From Bradyrhizobium sp. 21 (GTDB taxonomy: Bacteria > Pseudomonadota > Alphaproteobacteria > Rhizobiales > Xanthobacteraceae): a stretch of 64,000 nucleotides of DNA. The translations under genes were made by a program, and so were the position numbers. Location: positions 237,845 through 301,844 of the forward strand of contig NZ_JADPJG010000031.1 in the NCBI RefSeq assembly GCF_023073335.1, in the 5' to 3' direction. Below the pieces are notes generated by a model that ran no database searches, was not told where the DNA came from, and saw only the letters and a program-made list of their open reading frames with translations. Below, piece after piece: positions 41,374 through 49,939 of this stretch (position 1 is the first letter of the stretch; each line of letters starts with the position of its first letter).

Positions 41374-42831
41374 ATGGCAGACCATTTCGACGTGCTGATC
41401 GTCGGTGCCGGCCTGTCCGGCATCGGCGCGGGCTATCACCTTCAGACCAAGTGCCCCGGCAAGAGCTACGTCATCCTCGAGGGGCGCGACTGCATCGGCG
41501 GCACCTGGGACCTGTTTCGCTATCCCGGCGTCCGCTCCGACAGCGACATGTTCACGCTCGGCTATTCCTTCAAGCCGTGGACCGATCCGAAGGCGATCGC
41601 GGACGGGCCGCAGATTCTGAATTATGTGCGCGAGACCGCAGTCGAGAACGGCGTCGAGAAGCACATCCGTTTCCACCATCGTGTCAAGCGCGCGGCGTGG
41701 TCGACGAGTGAGGCGCGCTGGACCGTCCAGGCCGAACGCATCGCGGGCGAGGGCGCGACCGAGACCGTGCGCTTCACCTGCAATTTCCTGTTCATGTGCT
41801 CGGGCTATTACAAATACGAGGCCGGATACACGCCGGAGTTTTCGGGTGTTGCGGATTTCACCGGCCGCATCGTGCACCCACAGAAATGGACCGACGACAT
41901 CGACTGCGCGGGCAAGCGCGTCGTCGTGATCGGTTCGGGCGCGACCGCAGTGACGCTGGTGCCGGAACTCGCCAGGACGGCTGCGCAGGTCACCATGCTC
42001 CAGCGCTCGCCGACCTATGTGGTGTCGCGCCCGGCGCAGGATCCCGTCGCCAACAAATTGCGCCGCAATCTGCCGACGCGGCTGGCTTACCATCTGATCC
42101 GCTGGCGCAACGTGATGTGGGGGATGTTCTTCTTCCAGCTCAGCCGGCGCCGGCCTGCGAAGGTCAAGGAGCTGGTTCTCAAGGGCGTGCAGATGGCGCT
42201 TGGTCCTGATTACGACGTCGCGACCCATTTCACCCCGCGCTACAATCCCTGGGACCAGCGGCTGTGTCTCGTGCCGGACGGCGACTTGTTCAAGGCGATC
42301 CGCGAGCAGCGCGCCGCCGTCGTCACCAAGGAGATCGACACGTTCACGCGCGACGGCATCCGCCTGAAGGACGGCAGCGAGCTTGCGGCCGACATCGTCG
42401 TGACCGCGACGGGGCTGGTGCTCCAGGTCGTCGGTGGTCTCGAAATCAATGTCGATGGCCGCGCCGTCGATTTCGCCAACACGCTCACCTACAAGGGCAT
42501 GATGTATGCCGACGTGCCGAACATGGCGTCGGCCCTCGGCTATACCAACGCGTCATGGACGCTGAAATGCGATCTCACCTGCGAATATGTCTGCCGGCTC
42601 ATCAACTACATGGACCGGCACAATTTCCGGCAGTGCATGCCGCATAATGACGACCCCGAGATCACCGCGCAGCCGTCGCTCGATTTCACGTCAGGCTACG
42701 TGCAGCGCTCGGTCGGCAAGCTGCCGAAGCAGGGCTCGAAGCAGCCGTGGCGGCTCTATCAGAACTACGCGCTCGACGTCATTTCGTTGCGCTTCGGCAA
42801 GATCGATGACGGCGTGATGCAGTATTCCTGA
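41374..42831 (+). CDS. FAD-dependent Baeyer-Villiger-type monooxygenase
   Basis: 485 residues with two Rossmann motifs, VGAGLSGIGAG (~10) for FAD and VIGSGATAVTLVP (~185) for NADPH. Between them FTGRIVHPQKW matches the Baeyer-Villiger fingerprint F-x-G-x-x-x-H-x-x-x-W. Also GGTWDLFRYPGVRSDSD, typical of class B flavoprotein monooxygenases. It inserts oxygen into ketones or oxidises soft nucleophiles; substrate unknown. Strong GAGGAGAAA ribosome site. Single gene, no nearby partner. Confidence 0.9.
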   Translation: MADHFDVLIVGAGLSGIGAGYHLQTKCPGKSYVILEGRDCIGGTWDLFRYPGVRSDSDMFTLGYSFKPWTDPKAIADGPQILNYVRETAVENGVEKHIRFHHRVKRAAWSTSEARWTVQAERIAGEGATETVRFTCNFLFMCSGYYKYEAGYTPEFSGVADFTGRIVHPQKWTDDIDCAGKRVVVIGSGATAVTLVPELARTAAQVTMLQRSPTYVVSRPAQDPVANKLRRNLPTRLAYHLIRWRNVMWGMFFFQLSRRRPAKVKELVLKGVQMALGPDYDVATHFTPRYNPWDQRLCLVPDGDLFKAIREQRAAVVTKEIDTFTRDGIRLKDGSELAADIVVTATGLVLQVVGGLEINVDGRAVDFANTLTYKGMMYADVPNMASALGYTNASWTLKCDLTCEYVCRLINYMDRHNFRQCMPHNDDPEITAQPSLDFTSGYVQRSVGKLPKQGSKQPWRLYQNYALDVISLRFGKIDDGVMQYS

Positions 42832-42971
42832 TCGCGCGCCGGGCAATGCGTTGTTTTGCGTATACGGCCACCCAGGTGAATCGGCCATGCTGGCGGACGG
42901 TTAACGCCGATTTAACGGATGAGTCCTAGCCTGTCTCGGCCGGGGTTACTCGCAAGGCCGAGGTGAGCCCA

Positions 42972-43127
42972 ATGGAAGCCCAGAAGATCGCGGTCGACGC
43001 CGTCGTCGCGTTGACCGATTGCGACCGCGACGCCGTCATCGCCTTCATCCGCCGGCTTTATCTCGCCGGCGTCACCGACCCCAAGCGGCTGACCTTCAAG
43101 GGCCTCCAGGCGCTGTCGCGGGTGTGA
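42972..43127 (+). CDS. Small conserved-looking protein, 51 residues
   Basis: ATG 42972 to TGA 43127, with a GAGGTGAGC stretch seven bases upstream. The product, from MEAQKIAVDAVVALTDCDRD to KGLQALSRV, is amphipathic and helical, with codons strongly favouring third-position G/C as in real genes here. No known domain. It overlaps the tail of the antisense frame that reads through the frameshift in the next gene, which argues that the antisense stop should be earlier. Confidence 0.55.
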   Translation: MEAQKIAVDAVVALTDCDRDAVIAFIRRLYLAGVTDPKRLTFKGLQALSRV

Positions 43128-43148
43128 CCGGCACGCGCGCAATCGAAT

Positions 43149-43768
43149 CTACCTTGCCCCAACGGCCGGATCGCTGATCCGGATCGAGGTGACGCGGTCC
43201 TCCCGCACCTCGAACGAGAAGGCCACGGCCCGTAGGTCCAGAGTTCGGTCTTCCCCAGCCCGCTCGGCCCGACATGGAAGGGGTTGCCGAACTGCGCCCT
43301 GAGTTTCTCGGTGCTGTCACCGAGATTGACCTGGTTGAAGCCGTAGGCGGCGGCCGGCGCCGTCCCGCTGATCTGCAGCGCAAGAACGCGGTTCGCCTTC
43401 ACGGCCGCGGCGAGATAGGGGAACCGGTCGGCCTTGCCGAGGAAGTACACATAGGTCGCGGCGTTGTTCGCCGGCGGCAGCTTGCGATGCGGCTCGCCGA
43501 GCACGGCCTTGAGTGACGCCTCCGAGATACCGACGCCGAGCGCGCCCATGCGCTGGCAGGCAAAGCTGAGTATGTCGGGATCGGGCGCAGCAACGCGCTT
43601 TCCGGCTTCGACCTTGCAGGCAAGCCCTTGCCCGGCCCGTAGCCACTGGCCGCGCAGCTCCCGATCCGGAGTCTTGCTGCTTGGCGGCGGCAAGAGAGCC
43701 GCCCCTTGGCCTGTTACGGGTCCCGACAGTCCGGCCAGAAACAGCGCGAGCGAACAGCCCGCCAGCAA
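43149..43768 (-). pseudogene. Secreted/lipoprotein-like hypothetical gene with a 3' frameshift
   Basis: Starting at TTG 43768 (no better start seen), the product has a hydrophobic leader (LLAGCSLALFLAGLSGPVTG, with a lipobox-like LAGC) and a domain ending KTELWTYGPW near 43225. There the reading frame becomes Arg/Ser-rich and runs into the opposite gene. Shifting one frame at about 43222-43226 restores FSFEVREDRVTSIRISDPAV and a stop at 43149-43151. So a base appears lost, by mutation or sequencing error. The domain looks like a lipoprotein of the SmpA/BamE-like sort (paired strands with NLGDSTEKLRAQFGNP); function uncertain. Confidence 0.6.
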
Positions 43769-44003
43769 CGCGACATCGCCAAGACCCTCTCCCCATACCG
43801 CTCCTGCGCAGCCAGAATATCATGCCGGATATAGCCCGCAACGCCGGGATTGACGGTGCCGCCGGCCGCGATCTGTAATTGTGCACGGTGCGGATCATCC
43901 CGATCACAACCTGCGGAGCAACCCGCCCGCGCCTGCCTTGACCTTGCCGCTTGGGCCGGCCCGGGGTAGATCACGTCCCCGGCTAAGTCTCTGGGTTGGG
44001 GAT

Positions 44004-44933
44004 ATGCTGAAACAGCTTTTTGCGCCGCAGCTCGTCATTCTCTATGTACTGGCGGCATCAACGATCTACGTTCATTTCCGCGGCAAGCAGCGGCTGCGTT
44101 TTGCGCGCCAGCTCGGCGATCACTCGACCTATCTCGCGCCCTACAATGTGCTGATGTATGCGGGCTCGGCCGTGCCGAACAAGCCTGTGGTTCCGGTCGA
44201 GCAGTTTCCCGAGCTGAAGCCCCTCAGCGAGAATTGGGAGACCATTCGCGACGAGGCCGTTCGCCTGTTCGATGAAGGCTTCATTCGCGCCGCCGCGAAG
44301 AACAATGATTGGGCCTTCTACTCGTTCTTCAAGAGCGGCTGGAAACGGTTTTACCTGAAATGGTACGACGATTTCCTGCCCTCGGCGCGCACGCTGTGTC
44401 CGCAGACAGTTGAGCTGCTCAACGCGATCCCAAGCGTGCACGGCGCGATGTTCGCGATGCTGCCGCCCGGCGGCAAGCTCGGCGCGCACCGCGATCCTTT
44501 CGCGGGCTCGCTGCGCTATCACCTCGGCCTCGTCACGCCGAACTCGGACAAGTGCCGTATCCTGGTCGACGGCGTCGCATGCGTCTGGCGCGACGGCGAA
44601 GCCTTCATGTTCGACGAGACTTTCATTCACAGTGCGGAGAATGCGACCGAAATCAACCGCATCATCCTGTTCTGCGACGTCGAGCGTCCGATGAAGTACG
44701 GCTTCATGACCGTGATCAACCGCTGGGTCAGCCACCACATCGTCAAGGCCTCAGCAACCCAGAACGTCGACGGCGAGAGCGTCGGCGTGCTCAACAAGGT
44801 GTTCGGCAAGCTCTACGAGATCCATCTCGCCAGTCGCAAGGTCAAGGCGTGGAATCGTAGCGTCTACTACACGCTGAAATATTCGCTGACGGCGCTGGTC
44901 CTCGGCCTCATCGTGCTGTCGGCGCTGCGGTGA
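44004..44933 (+). CDS. lpxO: Aspartyl/asparaginyl beta-hydroxylase family protein (LpxO-like)
   Basis: 309 residues from ATG 44004 (MLKQLFAPQLVILYVLAAST), an N-terminal membrane anchor, and a C-terminal hydrophobic segment. The Fe(II)/2-oxoglutarate site is visible: GAHRDPF (His and Asp-like partner), FDETFIHSAEN (second His) and the following Arg region. LpxO adds a 2-hydroxyl to a lipid A acyl chain at the inner membrane. The assignment rests on this layout; other members hydroxylate proteins. Upstream frame to 43881 lacks a start of quality. Confidence 0.82.
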   Translation: MLKQLFAPQLVILYVLAASTIYVHFRGKQRLRFARQLGDHSTYLAPYNVLMYAGSAVPNKPVVPVEQFPELKPLSENWETIRDEAVRLFDEGFIRAAAKNNDWAFYSFFKSGWKRFYLKWYDDFLPSARTLCPQTVELLNAIPSVHGAMFAMLPPGGKLGAHRDPFAGSLRYHLGLVTPNSDKCRILVDGVACVWRDGEAFMFDETFIHSAENATEINRIILFCDVERPMKYGFMTVINRWVSHHIVKASATQNVDGESVGVLNKVFGKLYEIHLASRKVKAWNRSVYYTLKYSLTALVLGLIVLSALR

Positions 44934-44939
44934 CCGCGT

Positions 44940-45482
44940 CTAATGATGGTGCTTGTGTTTTTCGGAGCCATCAGGGCGTTGGTAACCGCGCAGCTCCGCG
45001 TACCGCTGCATCTGGCTCCGATCGAGCAAGGCGGTTGTCGACAGATGATATTTGAGGTGGCTTTCGCGGAGCAGTGCCTGGGTTTCCGAAATGGCGGCGA
45101 GGGTCGCCTTGAGTGATTCCGATGTCACGACGCGGGCGGAGAAGAGCCCGTCCAACTCCGTTTCCTGCTCGACCAGCTTGTTACCCAGCGGGACCGCCTC
45201 TTGCTTCATGGCATCGAAGAGGCGCTGAACCTGGATGCGCTGATCCGCGGTCAGATCAAGCCGATCACCGAACTCAAGAACATGGCTCGGACCGGGATAT
45301 CCATTGAGCTCGGCGGCGAGCGCCAGGCCCATGCCACGTCCGGCTCGAAGATCGTCGATCTGCTGGTGCGACAGCGCCTTGATGGGGCGATGCTCAAGGC
45401 CGGCATAGGGCTGACTGGACTGTGCGCTGGCAACGTTGCACGAGACGATAAGCGTGGCCGCAAGCAGGAGAAGGCGTCTCAT
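44940..45482 (-). CDS. Periplasmic Spy/LTXXQ-like protein
   Basis: 180 residues from ATG 45482, with GGAG eight bases upstream; the frame is open to 45647 but a clean signal peptide (MRRLLLLAATLIVSCNVASA) starts here. The mature protein is helical with LTADQRIQVQRLF, matching the LTxxQ motif of Spy/CpxP-type chaperones and metal-response proteins, and ends in HKHHH, a probable metal-binding tail. Converges with the lpxO-like gene, six bases between stops. Confidence 0.7.
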   Translation of the reverse strand: MRRLLLLAATLIVSCNVASAQSSQPYAGLEHRPIKALSHQQIDDLRAGRGMGLALAAELNGYPGPSHVLEFGDRLDLTADQRIQVQRLFDAMKQEAVPLGNKLVEQETELDGLFSARVVTSESLKATLAAISETQALLRESHLKYHLSTTALLDRSQMQRYAELRGYQRPDGSEKHKHHH

Positions 45483-45612
45483 GAGTCTGACTCCATGCAA
45501 TCGGACCGGTTCGTCGATCGATCTCCACCGGTGCTCTCCACATATCTTGCTGGACGGTTCGCCCCATGGCAACAAGATTGCCGAGATTGAGTTGCCGAAT
45601 ATGGAGCAGGCG

Positions 45613-46071
45613 ATGGCCTCCTTGCCGACCGCGAATACCGAGATCACGCAGTTCTTTCGCCAGTGGCTGGAAACCTTCGCGGGCTATGTCCGCGAGGTCG
45701 ACTATGCTTCGGCGCGGCCGCTCTTCCATCCGGATGTGCTGGCCTTCGGCACGCACAACGACGTCATTCCCGGCCTCGACCAATGGGTCACCACGCAATG
45801 GGACAACGTCTGGCCCAAGACGGCCGACTTCCGTTTCGTCATCGACCAGGCCTCGATCCTGGCATCGTCCGATGGCACGATGGCGACCGTGATCGTGCCG
45901 TGGACGAGCACGGGCTATCATCCCGACGGCAGCGCGTTTCCGCGCCCCGGCCGGGCCACGATGGTGTTTTCAAGACATGGCGATGGTTGGCTGTGCGTGC
46001 ATTCGCACATGTCGCTCAATCGCGGTGTGCCGCAGGCAAGCCACGCCGATCGGTCGGTGAAGGCCTGGTAG
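45613..46071 (+). CDS. SnoaL/NTF2-like domain protein
   Basis: 152 residues from ATG 45613 (MASLPTANTEITQFF), with GGAG six bases upstream; ATG 45601 is possible. One NTF2-like cone: a first helix TQFFRQWLETFAGYVREVDY, then LFHPDVLAFGTHNDV and GWLCVHSHMSLNRG. Many such proteins (DUF4440/SnoaL) are small isomerases or calcium-kinase-association-like domains. Function unknown. A strong terminator follows 22 bases downstream. Confidence 0.7.
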   Translation: MASLPTANTEITQFFRQWLETFAGYVREVDYASARPLFHPDVLAFGTHNDVIPGLDQWVTTQWDNVWPKTADFRFVIDQASILASSDGTMATVIVPWTSTGYHPDGSAFPRPGRATMVFSRHGDGWLCVHSHMSLNRGVPQASHADRSVKAW

Positions 46072-46092
46072 ATCGGCATCGTCCGCCAATGC

Positions 46093-46125
46093 AAAAGGCC
46101 CCGGACATTCCGGGGCCTTTTTATT
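46093..46125. terminator. Strong bidirectional terminator
   Basis: AAAAGGCCCCGG (46093-46104), loop ACATT, CCGGGGCCTTTT (46110-46121), followed by TATT. It is a perfect 12-bp stem with A-tract before and T-tract after, so it can end transcripts of both convergent genes (SnoaL-like and FAH). Confidence 0.9.
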
Positions 46126-46141
46126 GGAGCCGCCGTAAGCC

Positions 46142-46843
46142 TTACTCAGGCTGGCCGATCGAGACCTTCAGCGTGCCGACGCCGTCGACGCCGCATTCGA
46201 GCTTGTCGCCGGGCTGGAGCTGCGACACGCCGGCCGGGGTACCTGTCATGATGATGTCGCCGGCGGCGAGCTTCACCTGCTGCGAGAGCTGCCAGATGAT
46301 CTCCGGCACGTTCCAGATCAGTTCGGTGAGGTCGCCCTTCTGCGCTTCCTTGCCGTTGACCGTCAGCCAGATCTTGCCCTTCGAGGGATGGCCGATCTTC
46401 GACGCCGGCTGCACGGCGGAGGCGGGGGCAGAACCGTCGAACGACTTGCCGACCTCCCACGGACGCTCCTTCTTGCGCGAGGCGATCTGGAGGTCGCGGC
46501 GGGTGAGGTCGATGCCGACGGCATAGCCGTAGACATGGTCGAGCGCCTTGTCGGCGGGAATGTTGAGGCCGCCGCTCTTCATCGCGACGATCAGCTCGAC
46601 CTCGTGATGGAGGTCCTTGGTCAGCGGTGGATAGGGAATGGTGGCGCCGTCGGGCACCAGCATGTCGGCGTGCTTGGCAAAGAAGAACGGCGGGGCGCGC
46701 TCGTCATTGCCCATCTCGCGGATGTGCTCGAGATAGTTGCGACCGACGCACCAGATGCGGCGCACGGGATAACGGCCGCTCTCCCCGACGACGGGAAGCG
46801 ACGGCTGAGTTGGGAGCGGGATGACGTAGGAGGCGGCGTTCAT
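46142..46843 (-). CDS. Fumarylacetoacetate hydrolase (FAH) family protein
   Basis: 233 residues of the FAH-fold: CVGRNYLEHIREMGND, PPFFFAKHADMLVPDGATI and LHHEVELIVAM (metal-binding Glu residues), and ITRRDLQ-like DLTRRDLQIASRKKERPW. Single-domain members of this size hydrolyse or decarboxylate beta-diketo acids, for example fumarylpyruvate or acylpyruvates. Substrate cannot be set. The stop lies 17 bases from the terminator at 46093-46125; upstream is the MsbA-like exporter gene after a 35-bp gap. Confidence 0.88.
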   Translation of the reverse strand: MNAASYVIPLPTQPSLPVVGESGRYPVRRIWCVGRNYLEHIREMGNDERAPPFFFAKHADMLVPDGATIPYPPLTKDLHHEVELIVAMKSGGLNIPADKALDHVYGYAVGIDLTRRDLQIASRKKERPWEVGKSFDGSAPASAVQPASKIGHPSKGKIWLTVNGKEAQKGDLTELIWNVPEIIWQLSQQVKLAAGDIIMTGTPAGVSQLQPGDKLECGVDGVGTLKVSIGQPE

Positions 46844-46878
46844 GTAGCGGTCTCGCTGCTCTTGGGGTGGAACGAACT

Positions 46879-48681
46879 CTATGCGGTTGCGCTGATCGGC
46901 GCCAGAGCGCCGGCACCGTGATGCTGCAGGCGGAAGAACGAGGCGTAGCGGCCCGAGCGGCGCAGCAGCTCGTCATGCCGGCCCTGCTCGACGATCTCGC
47001 CGCCCTCGACCACCAGGATCGCGTCGGCGTGCATGATGGTGTGCAGGCGGTGCGCGATCACGATGGTGGTGCGGTTCTGGCAGAGATGCTCGATCGCCTC
47101 CTGCACCTGCCGCTCGGACTCGGAATCCAGTGCGGCGGTGGCCTCATCCAGCAGAATGATCGGCGCGTTCTTGATCAGCGCACGCGCCACCGCGATGCGC
47201 TGGCGCTGGCCGCCCGAGAGCTGCGTGCCGTGCTCGCCGACCGGCGTGTCGTAGCCGAGCGGGAAGCTCATGATGAAATCATGCGCGCAGGCCGCCTTCG
47301 CGGCGTCGATGATCTCGTCCCCGCTCGCGCCGGGCTTGCCGAAGGCGATGTTGTTGCGGATGGTGTCGCGGAACAAATAGACGTCCTGGCCGACATAGGC
47401 GGTCTGCGCCCGCAGCGACTTTCGCGAGATCGCGCCGATCGACTGGCCGTCGATCACAATGTCGCCTTGCGTCACCTCGTAGAAGCGCAGCAGCAGCGCC
47501 AGCACAGTCGACTTGCCGCCGCCGGACGGGCCGACCAGCGCGGTGACCTTGCCGGGCTCGGCAACAAAACTCATGCGGTTGAGCACGGTCTCGCCGGTGC
47601 GATAGGAGAAGCTGACGTCACGCATCTCGATCCGCGCGTCGGAGAGTTTCAGCGGCGGCTTGTCGTCGTCGGAATGCTCGCTCGCGGGGCTGTCGACGAC
47701 TTCGAGCAGCATGCGCGCGCCGACGAGCTGGCTGTTGAGGTCGATGTTGAGCCGCGCCAGCCGCTTGGCCGGCTCGGTCGCCATCAGGAACGCGGTCATG
47801 AAGGAGAAGAACGCGCCGGGCGTGGCATTGAGCGCGACCACGCTGTAGCCGCCATAAAGCAAACAGCCGGCGACCGCGAAGCCGCCGAGCATCTCCATCA
47901 GCGGGTTGGAGCGATTGGCGACGCGCGCCATCTTGTTGGCATTGCGCTCGACGATCGCAATGTTCTCGTCGATGCGCTTCTGCATCGTCTCTTCAAGCGT
48001 GAACGCCTTGACCGTGCGGATGCCTTGCAGCGACTCCTGCATGGTCTCCATGATATCGGCGGTGCCGGTGAACTGGTTGAAGGCGAGGCCCTTGATGCGC
48101 TTGACCAGCTTGCGCAGTACCAGCATCGCCGGCGGCACGGCGACGAGGCCGATGAACGACATCACCGGATCCTGCCACACCATCACGCCGATCATGGCGA
48201 GCAACATCATGAGGTCGCGCCCGACCGCATTGACCAGCATGTTCAGGACATCGGTGATGGACTTGGCGCCGGCCGTCAGTCTTGCCAGGAATTCAGACGA
48301 GTGCCGCTCGGAGAAGAAGCCGACGCTCTCGCGCATCAGCTTGGCGAAGAGCTGGCGCTGGTTGGTGGCGAGGATGGCGTTGGAGATCTTGGTGAGAATC
48401 ACCATGTGGCCGTAGGTTGCCACGCCCTTGATGAACAGCAGGATCACCGTGATGCCCGAGAACATCGCGATGCCCGGGATGTTCTTGTCGACATAGGCCT
48501 GGTTGATGACCTGGCCGAGCACGTAGGTCGCACATGCGGTCGATCCGGCGGCAACCGCCATCAGCGCAAAGGCAACGAGGTAGCGCCGCCAGTAGGTGAC
48601 GCCCTGTTCCGTGACCAGGCGGCGAATCAGGACCGCTGCCGCATAGGGATCGTCGGTGATTTTCTTTGGAAACTGGGCCAT
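46879..48681 (-). CDS. MsbA-like ABC exporter (transmembrane and ATPase domains fused)
   Basis: 600 residues from ATG 48681 (MAQFPKKITDDPYAAAVLIR); an in-frame ATG at 48774 adds 31 unlikely residues. Residues ~30-330 hold six membrane spans of the exporter type, ~340-600 the ATPase: Walker A GPSGGGKST, LSGGQRQRIAVARAL, LLDEATAALD. Length and layout match MsbA/LipA flippases (~580), which move lipid A or other lipids across the inner membrane. Adjacent to LPS genes, so a lipid A or glycolipid flippase is likely, but drug and peptide exporters look alike. Confidence 0.87.
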   Translation of the reverse strand: MAQFPKKITDDPYAAAVLIRRLVTEQGVTYWRRYLVAFALMAVAAGSTACATYVLGQVINQAYVDKNIPGIAMFSGITVILLFIKGVATYGHMVILTKISNAILATNQRQLFAKLMRESVGFFSERHSSEFLARLTAGAKSITDVLNMLVNAVGRDLMMLLAMIGVMVWQDPVMSFIGLVAVPPAMLVLRKLVKRIKGLAFNQFTGTADIMETMQESLQGIRTVKAFTLEETMQKRIDENIAIVERNANKMARVANRSNPLMEMLGGFAVAGCLLYGGYSVVALNATPGAFFSFMTAFLMATEPAKRLARLNIDLNSQLVGARMLLEVVDSPASEHSDDDKPPLKLSDARIEMRDVSFSYRTGETVLNRMSFVAEPGKVTALVGPSGGGKSTVLALLLRFYEVTQGDIVIDGQSIGAISRKSLRAQTAYVGQDVYLFRDTIRNNIAFGKPGASGDEIIDAAKAACAHDFIMSFPLGYDTPVGEHGTQLSGGQRQRIAVARALIKNAPIILLDEATAALDSESERQVQEAIEHLCQNRTTIVIAHRLHTIMHADAILVVEGGEIVEQGRHDELLRRSGRYASFFRLQHHGAGALAPISATA

Positions 48682-48799
48682 CCGGTGTCCATTGACGGCG
48701 CAGGGAAAGGCCTGCGCGCGCGTCAGGGATCGAATGGCCTCTGTGCCCGCTAAAGCGGGGTTTTTCAAGCCCAATTAAGGGCTTGCGTTGGGATGGAAT

Positions 48800-49813
48800 C
48801 TAGGCCGAGGCGGCGTGGCGGAGTTCGCCGTGGCGCTCGCGGAACAGCTTGTCCTCCCACGCGAGAGCGTGGGCCGCGATGGTCTCGAGGTCGTCGTATT
48901 GCGGCTTCCAGTCGAGCAGGCCGCGAATGCGGCTGGTGTCGGCAACCATGGTCATGATGTCGCCGGGCCGGCGCGGCGCGTATTGCACGGCAAAGCTGCG
49001 GCCCGAGACCCGGCGCACCGCGTCGATGGTCTCCAGCACGGAATAGCCGCGGCCATAGCCGCAATTCAGCGTCGTCGAGGCGCCGCCATTGCGCAAGTAG
49101 GCGAGCGCCGAGCGATGCGCCTGCGACAGGTCCGTGACGTGGATGAAGTCGCGGATGCAGCTGCCGTCCTGGGTCGGATAGTCGGTGCCGAACACGTCGA
49201 TCTTGGCGCGCTGACCGGTCGCGGCCTCCACCGCGATCTTGAGCAGATGCGTGGCGCCGACCGTGGCAAGGCCAATGCGCGCCTGCGGATCGGCACCGGC
49301 GACGTTGAAATAGCGCAAGGTCACGTACTGCATGCCGTAGGCGGCGGCGACGTCGTGCAGCATGATCTCGGTCATCAGCTTCGACGAGCCGTAGGGCGAC
49401 AGCGGGCGCGTCGGCGCGTGCTCGGGCACCGGCACCAGATCCGGATTGCCGTAGACGGCGGCGGTCGAGGAGAAGATGAAGCGGTCGATGCCGCGCTTGA
49501 CCGCGACGTTGAGCAAATTGCGGGCGGTCGTGAAATTGTTGCGGTAATAGCCGAGCGGATCGCGCATCGAATCCGGCACGACGACGGAGCCTGCGAAATG
49601 GATGATGCTCTCGATGTTGTGCTGGGCGATCACGCCTTCGAGCAAATTCTCGTCGCCGGCGTCGCCAATGAACAGCGGCACGCCTTCCGGCAGGTACGCG
49701 GAGAAACCGGTGGAGAGATCGTCGATCACGACGACGTCCTCGCCGGCTTCCGCCAGCGCCAGAACCGTGTGACTTCCGATATAGCCGGCGCCGCCGGTGA
49801 CTAGCACAGTCAT
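48800..49813 (-). CDS. galE: UDP-glucose 4-epimerase
   Basis: 337 residues of the extended SDR type: TGGAGYIGSHTVLAL, FAGSVVVPDS, then YGSSKLMTEIML with the catalytic Tyr/Lys and RYFNVAGADPQARIG. Full-length match to GalE (~335). Interconverts UDP-glucose and UDP-galactose for LPS and exopolysaccharide. Divergent from the LpcC-like gene across a 126-bp gap. Confidence 0.95.
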   Translation of the reverse strand: MTVLVTGGAGYIGSHTVLALAEAGEDVVVIDDLSTGFSAYLPEGVPLFIGDAGDENLLEGVIAQHNIESIIHFAGSVVVPDSMRDPLGYYRNNFTTARNLLNVAVKRGIDRFIFSSTAAVYGNPDLVPVPEHAPTRPLSPYGSSKLMTEIMLHDVAAAYGMQYVTLRYFNVAGADPQARIGLATVGATHLLKIAVEAATGQRAKIDVFGTDYPTQDGSCIRDFIHVTDLSQAHRSALAYLRNGGASTTLNCGYGRGYSVLETIDAVRRVSGRSFAVQYAPRRPGDIMTMVADTSRIRGLLDWKPQYDDLETIAAHALAWEDKLFRERHGELRHAASA

Positions 49814-49939
49814 GGTCTCACCCGTCTTCGATCAACGCGCCAAGCTAACGTTTGCGTGGTGAAGAGGGGGTATCGGCGCGGCTGAACTGGTCACTATGCT
49901 TAATGTTGCGTATAGGGGGTCAACGAAGCGGAGCATGAC

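Noticed and set aside
46867..48753. A 628-codon plus-strand open frame
   Set aside because: Antisense of the ABC exporter; very rich in His, Asp and Arg with no motif.
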